A stretch of DNA of 6,159 nt from Anaerolineae bacterium. Its GTDB lineage: Bacteria; Chloroflexota; Anaerolineae; B4-G1; SLSP01. Both the position numbers and the translations under genes were made by a program. Positions within the stretch are counted from its first letter, which is position 1. Each line of letters opens with the position of its first letter. The notes beneath the pieces are model-generated. The model ran no database searches. It was not told the DNA's origin and worked only from the letters and a program-made list of their open reading frames with translations. The DNA lies in the NCBI GenBank assembly GCA_016934645.1, contig JAFGSL010000431.1:1-6159 (forward strand). Reading direction: 5' to 3'. Below, piece after piece: positions 1 through 4,791 of the stretch.

Positions 1-1173
1 CAGACGAACTGGGGCATTCCCTTGCCTACTTTTACAAGTTATAGTGGCGTCCCGAATGGGGAAACAACGGCATATGTGCCCTATGTGCGCAAAGTGACAG
101 ATGAGGTTATCACGCAGATCAATGTGCAGAATGTTGGTTCTGAGCCTGCGCCAGTCTATGTCACGTATTATGATGCGCAAGGGACAGTGGTGGACACAGA
201 GGTTGCCGCGTTTGTGCCGCCTGCCGCGACACGCTGCTTTGACCAGGCCGCCAACGCCGATTTGTCTGCCACGTTTAGCGGCTCGGCTATTGTGACGTCA
301 ACGCAGCCGGTTGCCGCCATAGGCTTCATCAGTCGCCGGCAGGGAAGCCAGGTGACGGTCGATGCCACAACCGGTGCAACGCTGGTCTACACAGACACAC
401 AAGGCATCCCCACTGACATTCAAGTGCCTGCGGGTGCAGTGGATGAACCGACAACGTTGGTCTATGTACCGGCGACCGACATAACCGCGCCGGCGGGGTT
501 CATTTTTGCCGGTCGCGCTTTTGATATAAGCGCGTACCAGAATGATACCTCTGTCCCGACGTTGACATTCAATGTTCCGATCACCGTGACTTTGCACTAT
601 ACCGATACTGACGTGACGGGACTGGATGAGGCACAATTGCAACTGCAAACCTGGGACGAACAAGCGAGCGCGTGGGTGGACGCTGCTTGTGGGGCCTATG
701 ACCGTCATCCTGCCGAGAATTGGCTCGCAGTGCCGATTTGTCATCTGAGCCGGTTTGCGTTGTTTGGGACATTGCCCCCAGCTACGATAACCAAGCGTGT
801 GTCGCCGGAGGGACAAATCCACTATGGCGACGAACTCACGTACACGTTGGTGATCTCCGGAGCTTCAGGCACAGAAACGAGCGTCTATGACCCCATGACG
901 GACACGACGTTCCTGCGCTTTGCTGAACAGCCAACTGGAATCGAATACGCCGATCATGCCATCACCGGCACAGTTAGCATCCCCGCGACAATTTCTTTTG
1001 TCGTGCGAGTCGGCGTGCCGAGTACGGTGGGGTGGGTTGTGGATGTCACTAACCGCGCCTGTGTCTATCCAGTGGACGGGACGCTCGATGATTGTGTGTG
1101 GTCGGATGCGGTCACCAATCAAGCTTCGCGGCCTTATCAGATTTACTTGCCACTGGTGCTGCGTAACCATTAA
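1..1173 (+). CDS. Secreted multi-domain beta-rich protein, 5'-truncated (DUF11-like domain, IYLPLVLR tail)
   Basis: The frame is open from base 1, so the gene begins left of the window; the TTG at 22 is only the first possible start and is probably internal. Residues are counted from that TTG (383 to the stop). Residues about 18-105 form a beta-strand-rich module (YVPYVRK, then INVQNVGSEPAPVYVTYYD) ending in a GSAIVTSTQPVAAIGF stretch. Residues about 116-249 form a second module with VPAGAVDEPTTLVY, NVPITVTLHYTDTDV and CHLSRFALFG, resembling ZU5-like segments of bacterial extracellular proteins. Residues about 254-367 match a DUF11-type domain (TITKRVSPEGQIHYGDELTYTL, here shortened to the core GDELTYTLVIS). 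The end is YQIYLPLVLRNH, a tail shared with the convergent gene to the right. I infer export to the cell surface or medium; the signal peptide would lie outside the window. The substrate or role is unknown. No enzyme motif is visible. It converges on the LVIVD-repeat gene, so the two are not one operon. Confidence 0.85.
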   Translation, partial: QTNWGIPLPTFTSYSGVPNGETTAYVPYVRKVTDEVITQINVQNVGSEPAPVYVTYYDAQGTVVDTEVAAFVPPAATRCFDQAANADLSATFSGSAIVTSTQPVAAIGFISRRQGSQVTVDATTGATLVYTDTQGIPTDIQVPAGAVDEPTTLVYVPATDITAPAGFIFAGRAFDISAYQNDTSVPTLTFNVPITVTLHYTDTDVTGLDEAQLQLQTWDEQASAWVDAACGAYDRHPAENWLAVPICHLSRFALFGTLPPATITKRVSPEGQIHYGDELTYTLVISGASGTETSVYDPMTDTTFLRFAEQPTGIEYADHAITGTVSIPATISFVVRVGVPSTVGWVVDVTNRACVYPVDGTLDDCVWSDAVTNQASRPYQIYLPLVLRNH

Positions 1174-1189
1174 AGTCGTAACCGGGGCT

Positions 1190-1228
1190 TGCTCCCATCC
1201 CCGCCATACTTGCGTGCTCCCGTCCCCG
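1190..1228 (+). repeat. Direct repeat, TGCTCCC(A/G)TCCCCG twice
   Basis: Copies at 1190-1203 and 1215-1228 are 14 bases long, start 25 bases apart and differ at one position. The second copy forms the left arm of the hairpin at 1219-1241. The function is unknown. Confidence 0.6.
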
Positions 1229-1241
1229 TCACGGGGACGGG
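1219..1241. terminator. GC-rich hairpin downstream of the 5'-truncated gene, possible terminator
   Basis: CCCGTCCCCGT and ACGGGGACGGG are exact reverse complements separated by one base, giving a stem of about 9-10 pairs around a small loop. It begins 45 bases after the stop at 1171-1173. No T-run follows on either strand, so it is not a canonical rho-independent terminator. It could still pause polymerase or protect the 3' end of the transcript. Confidence 0.35.
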
Positions 1242-1396
1242 CTGCACATAGCGCGGCCCACTCCCCGGGGCCGCGAGCAGGTGTGGGGATCGGGCTGCAT
1301 TCGCCCAGTGGGTCCGCCAACAAATCCGCATATGGCGGGTGCTGAATAGTTTCCTAACCCGGATAAACCGGAACCAAAAGGACTTTCGACGCCCGT

Positions 1397-1417
1397 TTCT
1401 TGCTCGTTGGGCAAGAA
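1397..1417. terminator. Stem-loop downstream of the LVIVD-repeat gene, possible terminator
   Basis: TTCTTGC (1397-1403) and GCAAGAA (1411-1417) pair perfectly around a 7-base loop. On the minus strand it begins 16 bases beyond the stop codon of the LVIVD-repeat gene, where a terminator would be expected, but no U-tract follows in that direction. A short TTT follows in the plus direction. The stem is certain; its role is not. Confidence 0.35.
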
Positions 1418-1425
1418 TTTGCGTG

Positions 1426-1438
1426 GTTAGGCCCTAAC
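1426..1438. repeat. 13-base palindrome overlapping a stop codon
   Basis: GTTAGG-C-CCTAAC is a perfect inverted repeat with a single central base. The TAG stop of the minus-strand gene (1436-1434) lies inside it. It may add to the termination structure at 1397-1417, or may simply be coincidental. Confidence 0.4.
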
Positions 1439-3770
1439 GCATTACAAGCGGCAGGTAGATTTTGTTTACCTCATCCGCAACAATCAACGTGACCGGGATA
1501 TGCAGTGATTTGCTTGTATCATCCTCACGTTGGAAGATCAGCGTGGTTGTGTACCGGTCCACAGCTAGGCCGGTGATGTTGGGGGCAATCTCGACGCTGG
1601 ACGGCGTGACGCCGGAGATGGGAGTGGCATCCAGCCATCCCACCGGGGGGCTTAGGCTCACCGTCCATGTCAGCGAGCGGATTGTACTCTTGATTTCGAC
1701 GGTCCAAGGTGTAGGGTCTGGACCGCCAGCTTCTGCCATAAAGAACAATGTCTCAGGGGAACCCAGGAGCGCAGGCTCTCCTAGAATGTGCACGCCACCG
1801 TCGGCGCTAGGGAGATAAAGCAGATCGCCGTCGGTACGCACAGTATAGGTGTAGCCCGGCAGTGTGACCTCTCTCACGACACTGGGATGGAAAGGGTCGG
1901 AGATGTTCACGACGACCATACCCCAGTACATATCGGCGATGTAGGCGTAGTCACCTTCAATAGTTAGCCCCCCGTAGTAGAAATGGCCCGTCGATAGCGT
2001 GGTCGTGCTCACCGCCGTCGGTGTAAGTGGGTTCGATACGTCGATGACCCAGAAGAGGTTGCTATCGCTGACCGCGTAGGCGTAATCCCCGCGCACATCA
2101 ATGTTCTTTGCGGTGGAGACGGGGGCGCAGAAGCCCGCTTCTGCGGGATGTGTGGGGTCGGATACGTCAAGCACCCGCAGCCCATCACCCGCCAGGTAGG
2201 CTGTGTCGCCAACGACATAGACGTCCAGTATCGTCCACGGTGTGCTGTGATCGCCATAGGTGGCCTCCAGAGCCGGATCGGCGGGGTTGGAGACGTCGAA
2301 GACCCAAAGAAGGTATCCGTAATAGTCGGTCGCATAGGCGTAGTCGCCGGAAAGGTGAACGTGCGTTAGCCAGTCGTCCTCCGGCGTCTGGTAGAATCCC
2401 ACTGGGGTAGGATTGGCTGGATTCGCTACGTTGAACACGCGCAAGCCGCGATCGTATGCGGCGGCGTAGGCATAAGTGCCCGCTACCTCAATCTCCTTGA
2501 ACCACCAGTCTATCGCCAGCGCCCCCGCGATGGTTGGATCTCTTGGATCTGAGACATCAAGCACTAAAAAGTTAGTGCTGTCGCCGACGTAAAGGTAATC
2601 GCCAGCATGAGCGAGCGCCGACGGCTCGGTTGGCACGCTGAAAAGCGTCGTTGTGTCTGGGTTATGGGGATCGGAGACGTCAACCACCAGCAGGCCATCT
2701 TCGTATCCGGTCAGATAAGCCTGGGTGTTGGAGAGATAGACCTGCTTGGTATCAGATACATCGGGAGTGACGTAGTTGGCCTTGACAGTGGGATCTGCTG
2801 GATTTGAAACGTCAACGACCGCCACACCGCCATACCAATTGGCGCTACCGACGTAGGCATCCCCGGCGATGTAGGCATACCCTGCACTGACGAAGATGTC
2901 CTCTGCATTGCCTGGGTAGCCGCCGAATACCTTCACGCTCCCCACCTCGGTTGGGTGGGCCGGGTCGGAGTTATCGACCACGCGGAAGTTGGGCGCGTCG
3001 AAGTCGGGGTAGTAGGTGGTCACATAGGCGTAGTTGCCGGCGACGGCGACGCCCACAGCCGAGGCGTAATCGCCGGGTGTCTCATATATGAAGGTGCAGG
3101 TGCCTTCCAGGGTTGGGCTAAGGGGATTGGAGATATCGAGTACCTTAAGCCCGTCTTCGTCGCCAGCGAGGTAGGCGTAGTTACCGGCGACGCGCACGTC
3201 CCGTGTGAAATCGGTCTCGTCATAGAAGCTGACCTCGACCGGGTGGGCCGGATCGGAGATATCGATCACCCGCATACCGCCACCCTCGGCAGCGGTGTAG
3301 GCATAGTTGCCTGCGACGTCCACTGCGCGGGCAGAACTGGCAGGTGTATCGACCGATCCTACCACGATAGGTGCGGTGGGATCGGAGATATCGATGACCT
3401 GGAAGTCGTATAGGCCGAAGTAGTTGGGTACGTAGGCGTAATCTCCGGACACGGCGACGTCCCAGGCAAACCCTCCGATCAATGTGTAGCCGACACGTGT
3501 TGGGTGAACAGGATCGGAGATGTCAAGAATGGCGAACTCCCAGCCGAATGTGGTGTAGGCATAGTCACCCTGTACGAAGATGCCACAGTTCTGCCCACCG
3601 ATGTGGCCTACCTCTCCCAGATCGAGGGGGTTGGTGAGAGAAGATACTGAACTGGACAAGGGCCCCGGTCCGGCCTGCGTTGAACTCGACCAGATAACCA
3701 AAGCAAAGAGTGCTGCTAACAGTGTTGCTGTGCTGAAGACGAGGGTGTGAATGAAACGTTTGCTCCTCAT
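1434..3770 (-). CDS. Secreted LVIVD-repeat protein with BACON-like C-terminal domain
   Basis: The gene encodes 778 residues from the ATG at 3770. A longer frame to a TTG at 3797 exists, but AAGGAGG (3783-3777) lies 6 bases before the ATG and inside that extension, so the ATG is chosen. Residues 1-33 are a classic signal peptide: basic RSKR, a hydrophobic core, and probable cleavage after TQA. Residues about 59-666 hold some 13 clear repeats plus one degenerate one, of about 40-50 residues, with the pattern V.V.GDYAY.A....GL.V.DISDP..P..VG. This is the LVIVD repeat family, thought to form beta-propeller-like blades. Residues about 667-767 (FFMAEAGG, LTWTVS, WLDATPISGVTPSS, NITGL, IPVTLIV) resemble a BACON-type immunoglobulin-like domain. 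The protein ends NKIYLPLVMR. It is probably an extracellular or cell-surface structural or binding protein; no catalytic motif is seen, and the ligand is unknown. It is transcribed away from the defence locus and appears monocistronic. Confidence 0.9.
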   Translation of the reverse strand: MRSKRFIHTLVFSTATLLAALFALVIWSSSTQAGPGPLSSSVSSLTNPLDLGEVGHIGGQNCGIFVQGDYAYTTFGWEFAILDISDPVHPTRVGYTLIGGFAWDVAVSGDYAYVPNYFGLYDFQVIDISDPTAPIVVGSVDTPASSARAVDVAGNYAYTAAEGGGMRVIDISDPAHPVEVSFYDETDFTRDVRVAGNYAYLAGDEDGLKVLDISNPLSPTLEGTCTFIYETPGDYASAVGVAVAGNYAYVTTYYPDFDAPNFRVVDNSDPAHPTEVGSVKVFGGYPGNAEDIFVSAGYAYIAGDAYVGSANWYGGVAVVDVSNPADPTVKANYVTPDVSDTKQVYLSNTQAYLTGYEDGLLVVDVSDPHNPDTTTLFSVPTEPSALAHAGDYLYVGDSTNFLVLDVSDPRDPTIAGALAIDWWFKEIEVAGTYAYAAAYDRGLRVFNVANPANPTPVGFYQTPEDDWLTHVHLSGDYAYATDYYGYLLWVFDVSNPADPALEATYGDHSTPWTILDVYVVGDTAYLAGDGLRVLDVSDPTHPAEAGFCAPVSTAKNIDVRGDYAYAVSDSNLFWVIDVSNPLTPTAVSTTTLSTGHFYYGGLTIEGDYAYIADMYWGMVVVNISDPFHPSVVREVTLPGYTYTVRTDGDLLYLPSADGGVHILGEPALLGSPETLFFMAEAGGPDPTPWTVEIKSTIRSLTWTVSLSPPVGWLDATPISGVTPSSVEIAPNITGLAVDRYTTTLIFQREDDTSKSLHIPVTLIVADEVNKIYLPLVMR
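1773..3596 (-). repeat. Tandem array of about 14 LVIVD-encoding repeats
   Basis: The array lies within the minus-strand gene, with units mostly 39-53 codons long. On the plus strand each unit carries a recognisable block such as GGATCGGAGATATCGAT. That 17-base block is identical at 3250-3266 and 3379-3395, exactly 129 bases (43 codons) apart. Close variants start at 3124 and 3511, 126 and 132 bases from their neighbours. Conservation at DNA level is highest in the N-terminal units, which suggests the most recent duplications there. The last unit (ending near 1773) lacks the DISDP core. Confidence 0.8.
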
Positions 3771-3776
3771 TGGACG

Positions 3777-3783
3777 CCTCCTT
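3777..3783 (-). promoter_or_regulatory. Ribosome binding site fixing the start of the LVIVD-repeat gene
   Basis: On the minus strand AAGGAGG is followed by 6 bases and then ATG at 3770. It would lie inside the coding region if the upstream TTG at 3797 were used, so it decides in favour of the ATG. Confidence 0.8.
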
Positions 3784-3793
3784 CGAAAAATCT

Positions 3794-3830
3794 GCAAATC
3801 AGCAAATCAAAAATCCGTTGTAATCCGTTG
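3794..3830. repeat. Two adjacent short tandem repeats in the divergent intergenic region
   Basis: GCAAATCA occurs twice with no gap (3794-3801, 3802-3809). It is followed by AATCCGTTG twice with a 10-base period (3812-3820, 3822-3830). The block lies directly upstream of the minus-strand gene's ribosome binding site. Read on the minus strand it gives ACGGATTACAACGGATT, which resembles ACGGATTACACGGATT-type tracts that I recall as widely dispersed in front of genes in several environmental bacterial groups. A related tract occurs at 4750-4767. It may be a repeat family rather than an operator. Confidence 0.55.
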
Positions 3831-3897
3831 ACAGACTTCCATTCTTTACGGTGAACAAGTACTGCTTATGGTGATTCCTTTGAAAATCGCACATCAG

Positions 3898-3921
3898 GAA
3901 ATCATAAAAATATGATGTTTC
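3898..3921. promoter_or_regulatory. AT-rich inverted repeat between divergent genes, possible operator
   Basis: ATCATA and TATGAT (3901-3906, 3911-3916) are exact reverse complements with AAAA between them. Allowing one bulged base, the arms extend to GAAATCATA and TATGATGTTTC. It lies between the LVIVD-repeat gene and the plus-strand remnant ORF. The right arm, TATGAT, also resembles a -10 box for the plus strand, but no acceptable -35 sits at the right distance. A regulator site is possible; in AT-rich DNA this could also be chance. Confidence 0.3.
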
Positions 3922-3984
3922 AGAGTGTACTTTTTGCTGGCAGACTGTCAAATGGGAAATCTGTTGGTAACTTCGTTTGATTTT

Positions 3985-3991
3985 AAGGAGG
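3985..3991 (+). promoter_or_regulatory. Strong ribosome binding site of the nitroreductase remnant
   Basis: AAGGAGG is followed by 6 bases and then the ATG at 3998, the same layout as at the LVIVD-repeat gene. This near-perfect anti-16S match is the best support that the short ORF after it was once, or still is, translated. Confidence 0.8.
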
Positions 3992-3997
3992 TGCACG

Positions 3998-4096
3998 ATG
4001 CGTTTTTTGGACTTGGTCGAACGACGGTACAGTGTGCGGGCGTACAAGCCCGATTTGGACGTTTTGGTGAAGTACGATCAGTGGTCAGGGGTGTAA
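3998..4096 (+). pseudogene. Nitroreductase-family remnant: N-terminal head joined in frame to C-terminal tail
   Basis: This ORF encodes 32 residues. MRFLDLVERRYSVRAYKPD matches the conserved start of nitroreductase-family flavoproteins, in which the RYSVR.Y motif lies at the FMN-binding N-terminus. The remaining residues, LDVLVKYDQW and then SGV, resemble the usual end of these enzymes (a [LF]-[DE]-E-[LI]-V-x-Y-x-[RKD]-W type tail). A complete member is about 170-200 residues, so some 140 or more internal codons appear to be missing with the frame kept. The start codon, ribosome binding site and downstream terminator are all intact. TTGGAC occurs both near the start (4006-4011) and at the junction (4054-4061 region). 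It cannot fold into the enzyme or bind FMN. Alternatives are a real small peptide or an assembly error that collapsed the gene. The match to the head is convincing; the match to the tail is suggestive. Confidence 0.65.
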
Positions 4097-4127
4097 GGAT
4101 TTCGCTCCCCCAAGAAGATGCAAGAAA

Positions 4128-4159
4128 GAGCCGGAGGATGTTTCCTCCGGTTCATTTTT
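4128..4159 (+). terminator. Rho-independent terminator after the nitroreductase remnant
   Basis: GAGCCGGAGGA (4128-4138) pairs with TCCTCCGGTTC (4143-4153) through 11 pairs including one G-U, around the tetraloop TGTT. It is followed by A and TTTTT (4155-4159). It lies 31 bases beyond the remnant's stop and insulates the defence promoter immediately downstream. Confidence 0.88.
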
Positions 4160-4165
4160 GTGGCG

Positions 4166-4180
4166 CGGAATCTGATTCCG
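4166..4180. promoter_or_regulatory. Perfect palindrome in the brxF promoter, candidate operator
   Basis: CGGAATC-T-GATTCCG is a 7-1-7 perfect inverted repeat. With one G-T mismatch it extends to 4163-4183. It fills the region where the spacer and -35 would lie, ending one base before the extended -10 motif, so a protein bound here would block polymerase. No regulator gene is visible in the window. Confidence 0.55.
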
Positions 4181-4189
4181 TGCTATACT
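4181..4189 (+). promoter_or_regulatory. brxF: Extended -10 promoter for brxF
   Basis: TGC followed by TATACT forms an extended -10 element (TGN plus a hexamer matching TATAAT at five of six positions). The -35 region is poor (TGGCGC at 17-base spacing), which is common for extended -10 promoters. The predicted transcription start is near 4196, leaving a leader of about 22 bases that contains GGAG at 4204-4207, 10 bases before the ATG. Confidence 0.6.
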
Positions 4190-4217
4190 GGCTTGTGTAT
4201 TTTGGAGATAGCACATC

Positions 4218-4676
4218 ATGCAAACACAAGACCTCGAGGCGCCTATTGCCACCTTTCTGGCGTATCCTACCCAGCCGTGTTTATTGCTGGTTTCCCCTGA
4301 CGTGGTGTGCCTTGAGATGGCGGTCGAAAGCTTGGCGGCTACGCACCGTTGGCCTATGCTGACGCTAGGAAAGGCCTTGAGTGCTGCATTGCTGCACGAA
4401 GCGCCTGTACGGTGGGGCACAGCGACGGTGCGTTGGCTGGATGATATAGTGCGGCAGATGATGCCCGGCCCCTTGCTCGTTTCTCGTATTGACTTGTTGT
4501 TCGATCCGGACTTGCATCTTGATCCGTTGCGGCTTTTCTGCCAGGTGGGGCGTCGAATGCCTCTAATTGTTGCTTGGCCCGGAAGCTATGCGCGCGACGT
4601 GCTGATGTACGCCGTCCCCGAACACGCCCACTACCGCGAGTGGCGACGTCCCGATGCAATCATTGTACAAGTGTGA
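4218..4676 (+). CDS. brxF: BrxF-like protein of a BREX type 3 phage-defence locus, degenerate P-loop
   Basis: The product is 152 residues, the usual BrxF length. BrxF is a small P-loop protein found at the start of BREX type 3 loci, which block phage replication and methylate host DNA; its exact role is unsettled. The family's C-terminal signature is clear: a Walker-B-like strand LLVSRIDLLFD (86-96), then DPDLHLDPLRL (96-106), LIVAWPG (116-122) and YAVPEHAHYREW (131-142), where typical members have LLDNIELLFDP, LDPLRLL, VAWxG and YAxPGHPEYR. The N-terminal hydrophobic strand CLLLVSPDVV (21-30) occupies the P-loop position, yet no GxxxxGK[ST] follows; SPDVVCLEMAV replaces it. Nucleotide binding is therefore doubtful. 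The ATG follows GGAG by 10 bases. The gene has its own promoter and lies 115 bases before the BREX ATPase gene in the same direction. The family call is firm from the C-terminal half and the neighbour; the inference of lost ATP binding needs an alignment. Confidence 0.82.
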   Translation: MQTQDLEAPIATFLAYPTQPCLLLVSPDVVCLEMAVESLAATHRWPMLTLGKALSAALLHEAPVRWGTATVRWLDDIVRQMMPGPLLVSRIDLLFDPDLHLDPLRLFCQVGRRMPLIVAWPGSYARDVLMYAVPEHAHYREWRRPDAIIVQV

Positions 4677-4791
4677 GTATGAGTTAGCAAAATAATCCGG
4701 CAATGAAGTAATGAAAGAACGCGCTATGGAAAGCGTGGCTACGTTGTGTTCTGTGTATTCCGTGGTTTGTTTTATACGAGGAGGCTTTGTT
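4677..4791 (+). other. 115-base gap between brxF and brxC with a dispersed-repeat-like leader
   Basis: No ORF or terminator is visible. Bases 4750-4767 read TCTGTGTATTCCGTGGTT, similar to the AATCCGTTG tract at 3812-3830. On the minus strand it gives ACCACGGAATACACAGA, a motif type that I recall as dispersed in intergenic regions of diverse bacteria. The gap is long for two genes expected to be co-transcribed, so an inserted repeat, an internal promoter or post-transcriptional control is possible. I found no convincing -35/-10 pair. Confidence 0.4.
4778..4784 (+). promoter_or_regulatory. brxC: Ribosome binding site of brxC
   Basis: GAGGAGG lies 7 bases before the ATG at 4792. This strong site sets the start and implies that the ATPase is translated independently of brxF. 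Confidence 0.8.

Larger units (their letters stand above)
1174..1433. other. Gene-free convergent intergenic region rich in inverted and direct repeats
   Basis: This 260-base stretch lies between two stop codons facing each other. Frames crossing it encode low-complexity Pro/Arg/Gly sequence and have no ribosome binding site, so I call no gene. It contains a 14-base direct repeat with one mismatch (1190-1203 and 1215-1228), a near-perfect 23-base hairpin (1219-1241), a 9-base inverted repeat with distant arms (1200-1208 and 1331-1339), a 7-base stem with a 7-base loop (1397-1417) and a 13-base palindrome (1426-1438) that overlaps the stop codon of the minus-strand gene. The first 170 bases are much more GC-rich than the flanking genes. 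It may act as a bidirectional termination zone, be a dispersed intergenic element, or encode a structured RNA; the sequence alone does not decide. Confidence 0.5.

Noticed and set aside
865..1345. Opposing frames across the end of the first gene and the intergenic region
   Set aside because: They are Pro/Arg-rich or antisense readings of GC-rich DNA without start signals or recognisable domains.
2955..3413. 152-codon open frame on the plus strand (GRVGVIDHAEVGRVEVG...)
   Set aside because: It lies wholly antisense to the LVIVD repeats. Its Gly/Val/Asp periodicity is the reverse reading of the tandem repeats, and there is no ribosome binding site.
3770..3797. TTG start at 3797 for the LVIVD-repeat protein
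   Set aside because: The nine-residue extension QIFRRRRP is translated from the ribosome binding site itself; the ATG at 3770 sits 6 bases from AAGGAGG and gives a normal signal peptide.
3794..3830. Possible CRISPR array or plasmid iterons
   Set aside because: There are only two copies of each very short unit, no spacers, and no cas or rep gene nearby.
3828..3856. TTGACA as a -35 box for a plus-strand promoter
   Set aside because: No hexamer resembling TATAAT occurs at 16-19 bases spacing (GTGAAC, TGAACA), and TTGACA arises from the end of the AATCCGTTG repeat.
3799..4047. 82-codon minus-strand frame upstream of the LVIVD-repeat gene
   Set aside because: It covers the AT-rich intergenic repeats and the antisense of the nitroreductase remnant, has a composition unlike its neighbours and no ribosome binding site.
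3925..4362. 145-codon plus-strand frame
   Set aside because: It reads through the remnant ORF, the terminator hairpin and the brxF promoter in another frame, so it cannot be a real gene.
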